A model generated the notes under the pieces. That model had not been told where the DNA came from and searched no databases. It worked only from the letters and a program-made list of their open reading frames with translations. DNA of 45,074 bases from an uncultured Treponema sp. (GTDB lineage Bacteria; Spirochaetota; Spirochaetia; Treponematales; Treponemataceae): positions 1 through 45,074 of the forward strand of contig CAMCRZ010000020.1 of the NCBI GenBank assembly GCA_945877425.1. The letters are read 5' to 3'. Of this stretch, positions 17,268 to 25,390 are shown piece by piece. Made by a program: the position numbers and the translations under genes. Position 1 is the first letter of the stretch, and each line of letters opens with the position of its first letter.

Positions 17268-17939
17268 TTAAATTGAAAAAGACTGACGGTAATTGTTGTA
17301 GTGAGTGTAAAGCAGTTCTTTCATTCCAGAAAGACGTTCAAGATCTGTCATGATTATTTCTTTTCCAGGCTGAATGTTTGTAATTTCCGGATTTTCTGCA
17401 GGAATATGCACTTTTCTTGAAAAAGCCATAACTTTAGGGCTTTCTCCTTTAAGCGAATAAACCAGGTCTGCCATTACAATTTTTTTATTTGAAGGAATAA
17501 GAATGTATTGCTGGCGTTCATCAAAATTAACTTTAACGTCAAAAGAATCTGATGAAGTTTCATCTTCTTCGTTTTCAAAAAAAGCTATATGTAAAAACAA
17601 TGAATCAAACTGGGGATTTTTCCTTAAAAAGTTTAAATCTGTCTCTTTTATGTCCCAGTAAACGAAAATCCACGCAGGATTTCTTAAAATCAGCCCCACT
17701 GTAGTATCGTTGTAAGTTTCAGGAAGTTCGTCTTGAATAGAAACGTCTTTGTCTGTAAGAATAACGTCGTCTTTAGATTTTTCCTGGGAAAGTTCTTCTT
17801 CAGTAGCTAAAAGTTCACCAATTATAAATGTTCTGTTTAAATTGTCCGGGACATCGATGCCATAATCTTCAGAAATAGAAATTAAATCGGCAGTAGATAA
17901 AGTTTCAAGATATTGTCTGGACAGAATTTTTTTTTCCAT
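17268..17939 (-). CDS. DUF4912 domain protein
   Basis: This protein has ~223 residues from the ATG at 17939. A TTG 38 codons upstream (18053) is in frame, but it adds a hydrophobic stretch unlike the family. The N-terminus LSTADLISISEDYGIDVPDNL resembles a Rho-N/SAP-like fold common before DUF4912. The core carries the hallmark ILRNPAWIFVYWDI, then FDVKVNFDERQQYILIPSNK and a beta-rich tail. The function is unknown; the domain often accompanies GH57-type glucan branching proteins, and the GH57-like gene follows after 33 bp. No Shine-Dalgarno sequence is obvious at the chosen start, so the exact start is less certain than the gene. Confidence 0.85.
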   Translation of the reverse strand: MEKKILSRQYLETLSTADLISISEDYGIDVPDNLNRTFIIGELLATEEELSQEKSKDDVILTDKDVSIQDELPETYNDTTVGLILRNPAWIFVYWDIKETDLNFLRKNPQFDSLFLHIAFFENEEDETSSDSFDVKVNFDERQQYILIPSNKKIVMADLVYSLKGESPKVMAFSRKVHIPAENPEITNIQPGKEIIMTDLERLSGMKELLYTHYNNYRQSFSI

Positions 17940-18073
17940 AGGTAGATAATTACGAAAAAAGTGTTTTGTGTCAATAATCCTGAAAGTAAAAATTTTAAAT
18001 AGCACCAAAAGAAGTACAGAGGAAAAAGAAAGGCTTTTTTCTAATGGTAACAATCTGGTAACAATTGTTGATT

Positions 18074-18109
18074 AAAAAGTTCTAATTCCTTGTATTATAT
18101 GAAATTAGA
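18074..18109 (-). terminator. Probable terminator after tmRNA
   Basis: On the minus strand TCTAATT (18103-18109) and AATTAGA (18081-18087) form a 7-bp stem immediately after the tmRNA 3' end, followed by ACTTTTT. The loop is fairly long and the stem AT-rich, so strength is modest. Confidence 0.5.
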
Positions 18110-18111
18110 TT

Positions 18112-18477
18112 TGGAGATGGGGGGAATTGAACCCCCGTCCAGTTAAGCTAACCAGGCACCTCTACAGGTTTATTGAAGCGAGGTAGTTGTCGGGAGACGG
18201 TAGCAGCTTCAAAAGCGTCGTCTCCGTATTCCAGAAAAAGTCCACTGTAAAACCTGGACATAATACAGTGCAAGTCCCTGTTTGTGACAGTTTGTTATGG
18301 CGTTAGGAACAGCACACCATAAAAACCGGCACTGCTTAAGCAGCGAGTGCTAACTGTTCGTTTTCAGACTGTTCGTCTTCTCTACGTTTTGCAGTTATTT
18401 TTTTTGTCAGTTTAAGGCACCTTCACACCTACCTGCAGCACAAGATTACTCTTATCTGTCGAAACCGGTACATCCCC
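18112..18477 (-). ncRNA. ssrA: tmRNA (trans-translation)
   Basis: The RNA is 366 nt. The 5' end GGGGATGTACCGGTTTCGACAG and the 3' end GGGGGTTCAATTCCCCCCATC form the tRNA-like domain; acceptor strands GGGGATG and CATCTCC pair with one G-U, followed by discriminator A. CCA is not encoded. The resume codon is GCA at 18392, after AATAACT, and the tag reads AKRREDEQSENEQLALAA, then TAA at 18338-18336. The terminal LALAA matches the conserved degradation signal. tmRNA rescues stalled ribosomes with SmpB. The tag is longer and more charged than the ~10-13-residue tags usual elsewhere. Confidence 0.95.
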
Positions 18478-18507
18478 TGATTCTAATTCAGTTTATCGGA
18501 TATGGTA

Positions 18508-18536
18508 AATATAATAAATAAAAATCTAAATTACAA
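18508..18536 (-). promoter_or_regulatory. Sigma-70 promoter of tmRNA
   Basis: On the minus strand TTGTAA (18531-18536) and TATATT (18508-18513) are separated by 17 bases. A ~30-base leader to the mature 5' end would be removed by RNase P. Confidence 0.72.
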
Positions 18537-18552
18537 GTATTTATCTTAGTAA

Positions 18553-19101
18553 TTAAGAATCAACTGTAACACCATGGCGTTTTTGCTGGAAGTGCTTGAG
18601 CATGGCAACACCGTTTTTCTTGTCGTTGTATACAAAGCCGCCGTTCCAGTATTCAAGAGCAGCAAACAAAGCGTTTCCACCGTCCTGATCATCAGATTTT
18701 TTTGTACGGAATGTTACATAGTTAGCAAGTTCTTCAAAATTTGAATTATGAAGACATTCAAGACGCTTTCTGTTAAATTCATTCCATTTTTCAAGATCTT
18801 TAAAACCTTCGCCTTCATCTTCTACAATGATGTGAGCGTGTGTTGCACTGAAAGAATACCAGACGTGAATTTTCTTGTTAATGTCACACTGATTTCCGTG
18901 CTTAACACCGTTTTTAATTATTTCACTAATCTGCTGTTCAAGAAGGTTAATTTCTTTTATTTCAAGAGGAGCAGACTGTACAATAAGAAGTGTAAAGTAA
19001 CGAATCTGTCTGAAATCAGAAGGAAACTCCTTGTAAAGCATATTAGATTTGTCAAAGAGCGGATCATTGCTGTCTGAACGTAATTCCTTAATATCTTCCA
19101 T
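18553..19101 (-). CDS. Anti-sigma-type ATP-binding protein (RsbW-like, GHKL fold)
   Basis: This 182-residue HATPase_c protein is of the serine kinase/anti-sigma kind. The N-box is EIIKNGVKHGNQ, the G1 box VEDEGEGF and the G2-like region DDQDGGNALFAALEYWNGG. In partner switching such proteins phosphorylate a STAS antagonist and sequester a sigma factor or another target. The gene follows the STAS gene by 14 bp, with a PP2C phosphatase upstream, so the three-part module is complete. No sigma factor is nearby, so the target may not be a sigma factor. The start ATG at 19101 fits. It is the last gene before tmRNA. Confidence 0.87.
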   Translation of the reverse strand: MEDIKELRSDSNDPLFDKSNMLYKEFPSDFRQIRYFTLLIVQSAPLEIKEINLLEQQISEIIKNGVKHGNQCDINKKIHVWYSFSATHAHIIVEDEGEGFKDLEKWNEFNRKRLECLHNSNFEELANYVTFRTKKSDDQDGGNALFAALEYWNGGFVYNDKKNGVAMLKHFQQKRHGVTVDS

Positions 19102-19115
19102 AAGTACGACTTCCT

Positions 19116-19454
19116 TTATTCGTTAATCATAAGAAGGGCTTCTTCTACACTGTTTGCAATAGGGAAGTAACCCATAAGCTTAGTAAGCTCAATAACTTTT
19201 TTAACAGAACCGTGAATATTTGAAATATAAAGCTTAAGGTTCATCTTTTTGATTGTAGAACAAATATAGATAAGTGCTCCAATTCCAGATGAGTCAATGT
19301 AGTCAACTTGTTCAAGATTAATTACGAACGATTTTACATTCTTTTCAAGCATTTTCATTACAAGTTCCTTAAGTTTGTAGGAATTGTACAAGTCCATTTC
19401 ACCATTTACATCAATGATGTAGACATCGCCATTTTTCCTAATTTTAAGTTCCAT
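19116..19454 (-). CDS. STAS-domain anti-sigma factor antagonist
   Basis: This 112-residue single STAS domain is of the SpoIIAA/RsbV type. The phosphorylatable serine lies in VDYIDSSGIGALIYI, the family's diagnostic motif. IRKNGDVYIIDVNGEMDLYNSYKLKEL is the typical first half. Unphosphorylated, it would bind the adjacent RsbW-like ATPase; the upstream PP2C would restore this state. It is the middle gene of the three-gene partner-switching set, 72 bp after the phosphatase and 14 bp before the ATPase. The start ATG at 19454 is preceded by a purine-rich AGGAGC. Confidence 0.93.
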   Translation of the reverse strand: MELKIRKNGDVYIIDVNGEMDLYNSYKLKELVMKMLEKNVKSFVINLEQVDYIDSSGIGALIYICSTIKKMNLKLYISNIHGSVKKVIELTKLMGYFPIANSVEEALLMINE

Positions 19455-19526
19455 ATTTCTGCTCCTTAAAACAATTTTTACTCAAAATCATTATAATCTA
19501 ATAAATTTTAGCGCAGTCGTCAAATG

Positions 19527-21236
19527 TTAAAACTTAACAATAAGAAGCGACTGATCATCATGCTGACTCAAGTTACCGCAGAAGTTTTTAAGATCTGCCT
19601 TAACAAGATTAGCAATATCTTTTCCTGAAGACTTACAGTTTTCAGAAATAACTCTTAGCAAAGATTCTCTTGTGTACTGCTGGCCTGCTTCGTTTAATGC
19701 TTCTACAACACCATCAGTGTATGTAACAATTATATCACCTTTTTTTACTTTTTGCACAAAATCTTTATATTCTGATGATTTTTCTACACCGATTGGTTCT
19801 GATGTATGAGATATGCGCTCAAAATTATTTGTTTCGCAGTTAAAGTAGTAAACAGGAATAGTTCCGCCTGTAGAAAATTCAACTGTCATAGTAGTTGGGT
19901 CGTAGTTAATAAGTGCACATGAGCCGAAGTGATCTGGTATGAAATTTTCAGCAGCAATGCCTTTGTTTACCCATGTAAGGATTGTTCCTGCTGATTTTTT
20001 TGTATTTACTACAAGACGAAGCATTGCCCTGAGCATTGACATAATTACTATGCTGTTTATTCCTTTTCCTGCAATGTCGCTCATTACAAAGGAAATTCTG
20101 TCTTTTCTTGAAGGAATGACGTCGTAATAGTCACCGCAGACACCTTCGTTCTGAGTCCAGATAGAGCCGAGAGAAAGTCCTGAAATAACAGGAAGCTTTG
20201 CAGGCTTAAGGATATTCTGAATTTGAGTTGCAAGTTCTGCTTCTTTTGTAATTTCATTATGCTCGATAATGTCTTTTACTGTTGTAACGTTTGCAATGGC
20301 AGAAGCAGCAAATCCGGCTAAAGTATTTGTTAAGTCAAACTGTTCTTCCGTAAACAATGCGCTTGTCTTGTTGTTTGAAAGAGCAATTACACCGATTACT
20401 GCATCACCGACTTTTAACGGAGAAACAATGTAGCTTCCGCATTCAAGGAATTCTTCAGGACCATTCTGATAAATTCTGCTGTCAAGTTCAGGCTTCGTAA
20501 TAAGTTCAGGCTTTCCTGCAGTTGCAATTTCGCCAAAAATATTGTCGTGAAGGGCAAAAGATGCAAACTTAAAGTTTGTAACGATTCTTATAGGCTTGTG
20601 AGGCATATCGCTTGGAAGCTTGTATGGAGGCGGAAATTCACCGTCGAAAGCCTTAACCGTAATGACATCGTCAAAATCATCTACAAGGAGAATTGCCGAA
20701 CCGTCTGCCTTAACTTCTTCTTTTATAGTTTTGTTGATGTAATCCAAAAGCAGGCTGAGTCCGTTTTCTTCTGTAAAAGACTGTGTAGACTTAACCATAA
20801 AGTCACGGCTTATGTTAAGCAGAGCTTCGTCGCCCTGAGAAAGTTCTGTAGCTTTTTTCTCTTCTTCCTCTTTTTCCTGTTTTTTTGCTTCTTCCAGAGC
20901 TTTTCTTGCCTTTTTGTTTACGTAAGGAGGAACAAGCTTAATGTTTTCCTTTGGCTCGAAAGTTGCAAGCATAATGAGATATGGAATAAGAATAAATGCA
21001 GCTATGCATATTGATGATATGAAAAAAGTGTAAACTCCGTCCGGCGGCCTTCTTGCAGAAAGCTTAACTGCACAAAAAAGGCTTGAACATAAAACTATTA
21101 AATCTGAAAGAATAAGAACGAAACTTACTCCTGCAGTTTTTTTATGTTTTACTGAAATAAGGAGAATTAAAATCAGCCCTGCTACAATTGCCGTTGCAAA
21201 TAAAGGAATGTATGCAATGTTGTTAGTGAATATCAA
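19527..21236 (-). CDS. Membrane GAF-domain PP2C (SpoIIE-type) phosphatase
   Basis: This ~569-residue phosphatase has two N-terminal hydrophobic segments with a third near residue 90, a basic Lys/Glu-rich coiled linker (KARKALEEAKKQEKEEEEKK), a GAF domain at about 150-320 and a PP2C domain from ~350. Motifs VCGDYYDVIPSR, SDIAGKGINSIVIM, IVTYTDGVVEALN and QHDDQSLLIVKF are intact. I chose the TTG at 21236 because AGGGAG lies six bases upstream and the protein then starts at a membrane segment. The ATG at 21287 lacks a ribosome site and adds 17 basic residues. It would dephosphorylate the STAS protein encoded next. Confidence 0.88.
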   Translation of the reverse strand: MIFTNNIAYIPLFATAIVAGLILILLISVKHKKTAGVSFVLILSDLIVLCSSLFCAVKLSARRPPDGVYTFFISSICIAAFILIPYLIMLATFEPKENIKLVPPYVNKKARKALEEAKKQEKEEEEKKATELSQGDEALLNISRDFMVKSTQSFTEENGLSLLLDYINKTIKEEVKADGSAILLVDDFDDVITVKAFDGEFPPPYKLPSDMPHKPIRIVTNFKFASFALHDNIFGEIATAGKPELITKPELDSRIYQNGPEEFLECGSYIVSPLKVGDAVIGVIALSNNKTSALFTEEQFDLTNTLAGFAASAIANVTTVKDIIEHNEITKEAELATQIQNILKPAKLPVISGLSLGSIWTQNEGVCGDYYDVIPSRKDRISFVMSDIAGKGINSIVIMSMLRAMLRLVVNTKKSAGTILTWVNKGIAAENFIPDHFGSCALINYDPTTMTVEFSTGGTIPVYYFNCETNNFERISHTSEPIGVEKSSEYKDFVQKVKKGDIIVTYTDGVVEALNEAGQQYTRESLLRVISENCKSSGKDIANLVKADLKNFCGNLSQHDDQSLLIVKF

Positions 21237-21364
21237 AATATACTCCCTGTACCATATCAACTTTAAATATTTTTTTAATTTTACCATTGAAATATAGTAC
21301 CGTCAAGATTTGATTATTTTAAAATATCGGCAGAATTCAGTGAAAAACGGTGAAAAAATTTGCT

Positions 21365-22288
21365 TTATTTAAAAGTTTTTTTCAGTTTTGATTTTGCAAA
21401 GACATTCTTTATTCTTGAGGCAAGGGATTTTTTTCCGTAACTGTGCTTGAAATCTTCTGCTGCATCATCAAGGCTGAAATCATTACCGAATTTCTGCTTA
21501 AGTTCGTCCCAATACTTGATTAAGAAGACGTAAAGGTCAGAAATGGTGCGTTTTTTGAATCTCCGCATAATGTGATGATTTTTAATTGCCTGTATAACTG
21601 GAAGATATACGTTATGAAACCAGGAATCTATTGCCTGTTCAAGAGGAATTTCTTCTTTTTTGTCCATGTTGATGTAATACTTATGGATGAGAATGTGGTT
21701 AAAGATAAGGTCGTACTGTCCTGGACTTGAAAAATCAAGACACCACCAGTCTGTTATGTCGCCGAAATTTGTTTCTGCATAAAAAACTCTTTTTTCGTAC
21801 TCAATAACCTGCCTTACCATCTGCTCTTTTGTAGAACTGGGCTTAAGCTTTATTTCGCTTTTTAAACTTACGACTTCTGCATCAATGTTTTCTATGCCCT
21901 GAGCTTTTGCTACAGAAACACGGTGATTTCCGTCTCTTACAAAATAAAGTCCGCCTAATTCGTAAAGGCTTATTGGAGGAAGTGTTATGTCCTGCAAGTG
22001 AGCAAGATCTACACGTTCCCACCGGCTTTTAAGGAAATTGTTCTTAGGAAAAAAGTGATTGTCAAAGTCCTGATAGCGTCCTTCGCTTCCTACAATAAGG
22101 TTAATGGGTACAACCTGCATTCCCTTGTATACTTCATTTTTTGGCTTGAGAAGCTTTTTTATGTCGGAAAAAGAAATAAGCGTTGCTTCTTCCGGATTGA
22201 GAAAGTGCTGTATTTCGTTAAAAAGTGCTTTGTTGCGTGCTTTTGTAAAATCTTCCTCAGTCTGAGATGGTAAATACGTTCTGGACAA
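21365..22288 (-). CDS. ParB-like domain protein
   Basis: This 307-residue protein has a ParB/sulfiredoxin-like core. The hallmark segment is FVRDGNHRVSVAKAQG (compare the DGNHR motif), after MQVVPINLIVGSEGRYQDF and before DAEVVSL. It lacks a clear helix-turn-helix of true ParB, and the rest is a helical C-terminal domain of unknown role (about 150-307, e.g. WWCLDFSSPGQYDLIFNHIL). The start is a TTG at 22288 with AAGGAG six bases before it, overlapping the metallophosphoesterase gene by 32 bp. It could bind a nucleotide or nucleic acid; chromosome partitioning is unlikely without parA. A tight operon link to the phosphoesterase suggests a shared pathway. Confidence 0.75.
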   Translation of the reverse strand: MSRTYLPSQTEEDFTKARNKALFNEIQHFLNPEEATLISFSDIKKLLKPKNEVYKGMQVVPINLIVGSEGRYQDFDNHFFPKNNFLKSRWERVDLAHLQDITLPPISLYELGGLYFVRDGNHRVSVAKAQGIENIDAEVVSLKSEIKLKPSSTKEQMVRQVIEYEKRVFYAETNFGDITDWWCLDFSSPGQYDLIFNHILIHKYYINMDKKEEIPLEQAIDSWFHNVYLPVIQAIKNHHIMRRFKKRTISDLYVFLIKYWDELKQKFGNDFSLDDAAEDFKHSYGKKSLASRIKNVFAKSKLKKTFK

Positions 22289-23027
22289 AGTCTTCTCCTT
22301 TTTGTCTTGATTTTTTTATTAAATTAGGTTCTTTTAATTCAACTAAAATGTGACTGTAAGCATTTATGACAGCCGTACTTCCGCATTGAGTGAAGCGCTT
22401 TGCCTGAAGGTCGTAAAGGTGTATGTGTCCGTGAATGAGGATTGAAGGACTGAACTTTCTGATAAACCAGTTAAAGCACTCGAATCCTTTGTGGCAAGGG
22501 TCTTCTTTGTCGTGAATGTGTCTTGGAGATGCATGTGTAAGGAAAATGTCACAGTAGCGGCCGTAACGTATTTTATTCCACAAAAGTCCCGGAATAAGCT
22601 TTAAAAGCTGGCACTTCATCTGAAAATCAGTAAACTGGCACAAACCGTTGTTGTATTTAAGGGAGCCTGAAACTCCTGCTATGAGTAAAGGCGTAGTTTT
22701 TCCGTTTTTAAGGGTAAATTTAAGCCTTTTGTCGCGGATTATCCTGTTGCTTGCATAATCAGCACCGTGGCTGTGGGAAAAATCAGTCTGTTCGTGAGGT
22801 GAAGCTGGCCCTTCCTGGTTTTTATTGTTGTAGTATTTGTATTCTTCAAGATTGTGGTTTCCGAAAACGAAAAAAGTAGGGCGCCCTATTGCAGAAACAA
22901 TGAAATCAACGTAATCCATGGAAAGATCACCTGCACAAAAAACAGCATCTACATTTCCGTAACGCTCTTTTACCGAAGTTGAGTAAACTAAAGGATCAAT
23001 TTGGTCTGAAACGCACAGAAACTTCAT
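22257..23027 (-). CDS. Calcineurin-like metallophosphoesterase
   Basis: This 256-residue cytosolic enzyme has the metal motifs of the family: FLCVSDQIDP (the usual DxH is DQI here), FCAGDLSMDY, FVFGNHN, LTHASP and IHGHIHLYD. The substrate is unknown; relatives act on cyclic nucleotides, nucleotides or phosphodiesters. It begins directly after the previous gene's stop (TAAATG) and its end overlaps the ParB-like gene by 32 bp, so all three are co-translated. The missing His of motif I is a possible catalytic change and should be kept in mind. Confidence 0.85.
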   Translation of the reverse strand: MKFLCVSDQIDPLVYSTSVKERYGNVDAVFCAGDLSMDYVDFIVSAIGRPTFFVFGNHNLEEYKYYNNKNQEGPASPHEQTDFSHSHGADYASNRIIRDKRLKFTLKNGKTTPLLIAGVSGSLKYNNGLCQFTDFQMKCQLLKLIPGLLWNKIRYGRYCDIFLTHASPRHIHDKEDPCHKGFECFNWFIRKFSPSILIHGHIHLYDLQAKRFTQCGSTAVINAYSHILVELKEPNLIKKSRQKGEDFVQNVFTISD

Positions 23028-24389
23028 TTAAAGACCTGCTTTTGTAAATAGATTTTCCAGTTTTTCTTTTGAAACAAGCGTAACTGCCCTGTTTTCAGCA
23101 AATTTAACTGCCGAAGCAGAAAACTGTGAACTTGATACGATTATTCCCTGTTCGTACTTTGCGTTTTTAACTGTATCAACTACTTTTCTTACAACGGAAT
23201 CTTCAAGAGGCTGGGTTTCCCTGAAGAACAGTACAAGAAAAATCTGCTGCCTTACGTTCATCCATGTTCCCTTTTTCTTTTCAATTGCAAGAAGCTGGCA
23301 GCCGAATTTAGTAGGTTCAATTTTCTGGCAGTCAAGGTTAAGTCCGTCGTTTGTAATTTTTTTGCACATTTCAAGAAAATCAGAATTTGAGCAGGTAAGG
23401 TACTCCTTCATGTTGTCATTTGTCTGCAAATCTTTGTACTGGGAAAGCTTTGCGCCTACATCTTTAAACTGACGGTTGTTTTTAAAAATTGCTTCCCACT
23501 GTTCAATGGCATTTTCAATTTTGCGGTTTTTTTCGTAACAGGCTGCAAGAAAGTACCTGGCGTAAAGTGTTTCCTGTGCATTTTCATCTTTTGCAACTTT
23601 TATTGCCCTGTCAAAATCATCCTGCGCCTGATCAATCTGACCTGCAATCATAAGGCAAGTACCTTTTTCAATAAGGGCTTTCTGCTTAAGCGAAGAATCA
23701 CGCTGGGCTTTTTCGAAAGATTTAACTGCTGCAGGAAGATTTTTCATTTCCTTAAGGATTTTTCCAAGGTAATAGTAGTTTGAATAATTTTCCGGATTTA
23801 ATTTAATTGCAGTGTCAATTTCTTTTTTAGCTTCATTGTACTGTTTGCTTCTATAAAGAAGGTGTCCCATTGCAGTGTGTGCCTGAGGATGCTTTTTGTT
23901 AGCCGTAATTGTTTTCTGATAAAATCCCATGGCAAGTCCGGCTTTTCCCTGTGCTTCGTATATTTTTCCTACGTTAAAGTCGTTTTCTGCATTTGAAGGT
24001 TCCATTTTTGTAAGGAGCAGATATTCTTTAAGTGCATCGTCATTCTGATTGTAAAGCTTGTAAAGTTCTGCCATCTGCTTGCGGAATTCAAGTTCAGGAA
24101 TGTCACCGTTAAAAACAGCGTTCTGGTTTACAGTTTTGTATTCTATGAAGGCAAGTTCCGGCTTTTTGTCTGCCATGTAGGCTTTTCCAAGGTAATAATG
24201 TGCAACGTAATCTTTTGAATTTTTTGTGATGAGGGATTTTGCAAGTCTTTGTGCCTGCTGATATTTTCCGTCGTTTATGGCTTTTTTTATTCCGTCAAGT
24301 TTCTGTGGTGATGAAAAATTCTTTATGATAAATATTACAGTGAAGATTATAAATGCTATTAAAATGGCAGCCAGAAAAATGTAAGCCAT
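23028..24389 (-). CDS. Membrane-anchored TPR protein with Mrr-like C-terminal domain
   Basis: This 453-residue protein starts with a membrane segment (FLAAILIAFIIFTVIFIIKN), followed by about eight TPR units (such as AHYYLGKAYMADKKPELAFI, NYYYLGKILKEMKNLPAAV). The last ~115 residues resemble a restriction-endonuclease (Mrr_cat) fold: QGIIVSSSQFSASAVKFAENRAVTLVSKEKL matches the family's GIVVTTSxFSxxA...LIDxxxL pattern. The catalytic QxK strand reads FLVLFFRETQ, so the nuclease is probably inactive. It is the first gene of a tight operon with the phosphoesterase. The function may be protein-protein scaffolding near the inner membrane. Confidence 0.78.
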   Translation of the reverse strand: MAYIFLAAILIAFIIFTVIFIIKNFSSPQKLDGIKKAINDGKYQQAQRLAKSLITKNSKDYVAHYYLGKAYMADKKPELAFIEYKTVNQNAVFNGDIPELEFRKQMAELYKLYNQNDDALKEYLLLTKMEPSNAENDFNVGKIYEAQGKAGLAMGFYQKTITANKKHPQAHTAMGHLLYRSKQYNEAKKEIDTAIKLNPENYSNYYYLGKILKEMKNLPAAVKSFEKAQRDSSLKQKALIEKGTCLMIAGQIDQAQDDFDRAIKVAKDENAQETLYARYFLAACYEKNRKIENAIEQWEAIFKNNRQFKDVGAKLSQYKDLQTNDNMKEYLTCSNSDFLEMCKKITNDGLNLDCQKIEPTKFGCQLLAIEKKKGTWMNVRQQIFLVLFFRETQPLEDSVVRKVVDTVKNAKYEQGIIVSSSQFSASAVKFAENRAVTLVSKEKLENLFTKAGL

Positions 24390-24580
24390 TGACTTTTCCC
24401 CTTAACGCATAAAATTCTTTTTTAGATTAACTGTTTTATTTAAATATGTCAAATGTAATGGTTTTATGGTTTTATAATGATTTTTATGTGAAAGCTGATG
24501 TTTAAAATGCCGATGATTGAAGTGTATGAGTGTTTTTATATTTTGATTAAAATATTTTTACGGATGAGGACAAATTTTGT

Positions 24581-25390
24581 ATGCAAGTTAACTTAAACCG
24601 TTTGAAACGTTATATTTTAGCTTTAGTTTTAATTTTTACAGGAGCAGCCGTTTTTTGCCAGAATGGAGATTTTTCTGAAGGAGAAAAACTTTTCAGGCAG
24701 AACAGACCGAAAGATGCAGTTCCTTATTTAAAAAGTGCAGTTGAATCTGGAAGTGCACCAAAGGCTTACAATTACCTTGCGCTGTGCTATTTTCAGTTAG
24801 GTGAATACAATCTTGCACTTGATGTCTGTAATGCAGGCTTGAAAACTCCAGGTACAGACAAAAAAGTTCTTGCTTACAATGCAGGAAACATTTGCTTTGC
24901 CAAAAAAGATTATGCTGAAGCGGAAAAGTGGTATTCCCTTGCTGTCAGTGCAGACGGATTTTACAGTGAGCCTGTCCTTAACAGGGCAAATGCAAGGCTG
25001 AATTTAGGGAAGCTTGCGGAAAGTAAGGCTGATTATGAAAAATACATTGAACTTGCACCGGATGATGTTCAGAGGCCTGAAATAGAAAAGCTTTTAGTTC
25101 TTCTTTCTGAAGAAATTGTTGTTCGTGAAGAAGAGCGTGTTGCTCAGGAAAAGCGTTTGCTTGAAGAACAGCAGCGCATTAAGGAAGAAGAGGAACGCCT
25201 TGCAGAAGCAGCAAGAATTATTGCTGAACAGGAAGCAGCTGAAAAAGAGCGCATTGCCAGGGAAGAAAGTGAAAAAAGACGGAAGCTTCTTGAAGAAGTT
25301 GCAGCCAGTTTGCAGAAAGTAGAAAGTGAAAATATGTCAGCAGGAGCAGAAGGAACTATAGATTATGACTACGAAACAGAACTTGAATAA
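24581..25390 (+). CDS. Secreted TPR/coiled-coil protein
   Basis: This 269-residue protein has a signal peptide (RYILALVLIFTGAAVFCQ), three or four TPR units (YNYLALCYFQLGEYNLALDV, AYNAGNICFAKKDYAEAEKW, VLNRANARLNLGKLAESKA) and a Glu/Arg-rich coiled coil of about 85 residues (KRLLEEQQRIKEEEERLAEA). The ATG at 24581 follows GAGGA with a slightly long spacer. The end overlaps the next TPR gene by 26 bp, so the two are coupled. A periplasmic scaffold role is inferred. There is no catalytic motif. Confidence 0.82.
   Translation: MQVNLNRLKRYILALVLIFTGAAVFCQNGDFSEGEKLFRQNRPKDAVPYLKSAVESGSAPKAYNYLALCYFQLGEYNLALDVCNAGLKTPGTDKKVLAYNAGNICFAKKDYAEAEKWYSLAVSADGFYSEPVLNRANARLNLGKLAESKADYEKYIELAPDDVQRPEIEKLLVLLSEEIVVREEERVAQEKRLLEEQQRIKEEEERLAEAARIIAEQEAAEKERIAREESEKRRKLLEEVAASLQKVESENMSAGAEGTIDYDYETELE

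Noticed and set aside
17940..18053. N-terminal extension of the DUF4912 gene starting at a TTG
   Set aside because: The extra 38 residues are hydrophobic and unlike the family; the ATG at 17939 begins exactly at the family-like helix-rich N-terminus.
24390..24580. Divergent regulatory region between two TPR genes
   Set aside because: The 191 bp is AT-rich, but I could not find a well-spaced -35/-10 pair or a symmetrical operator worth listing.
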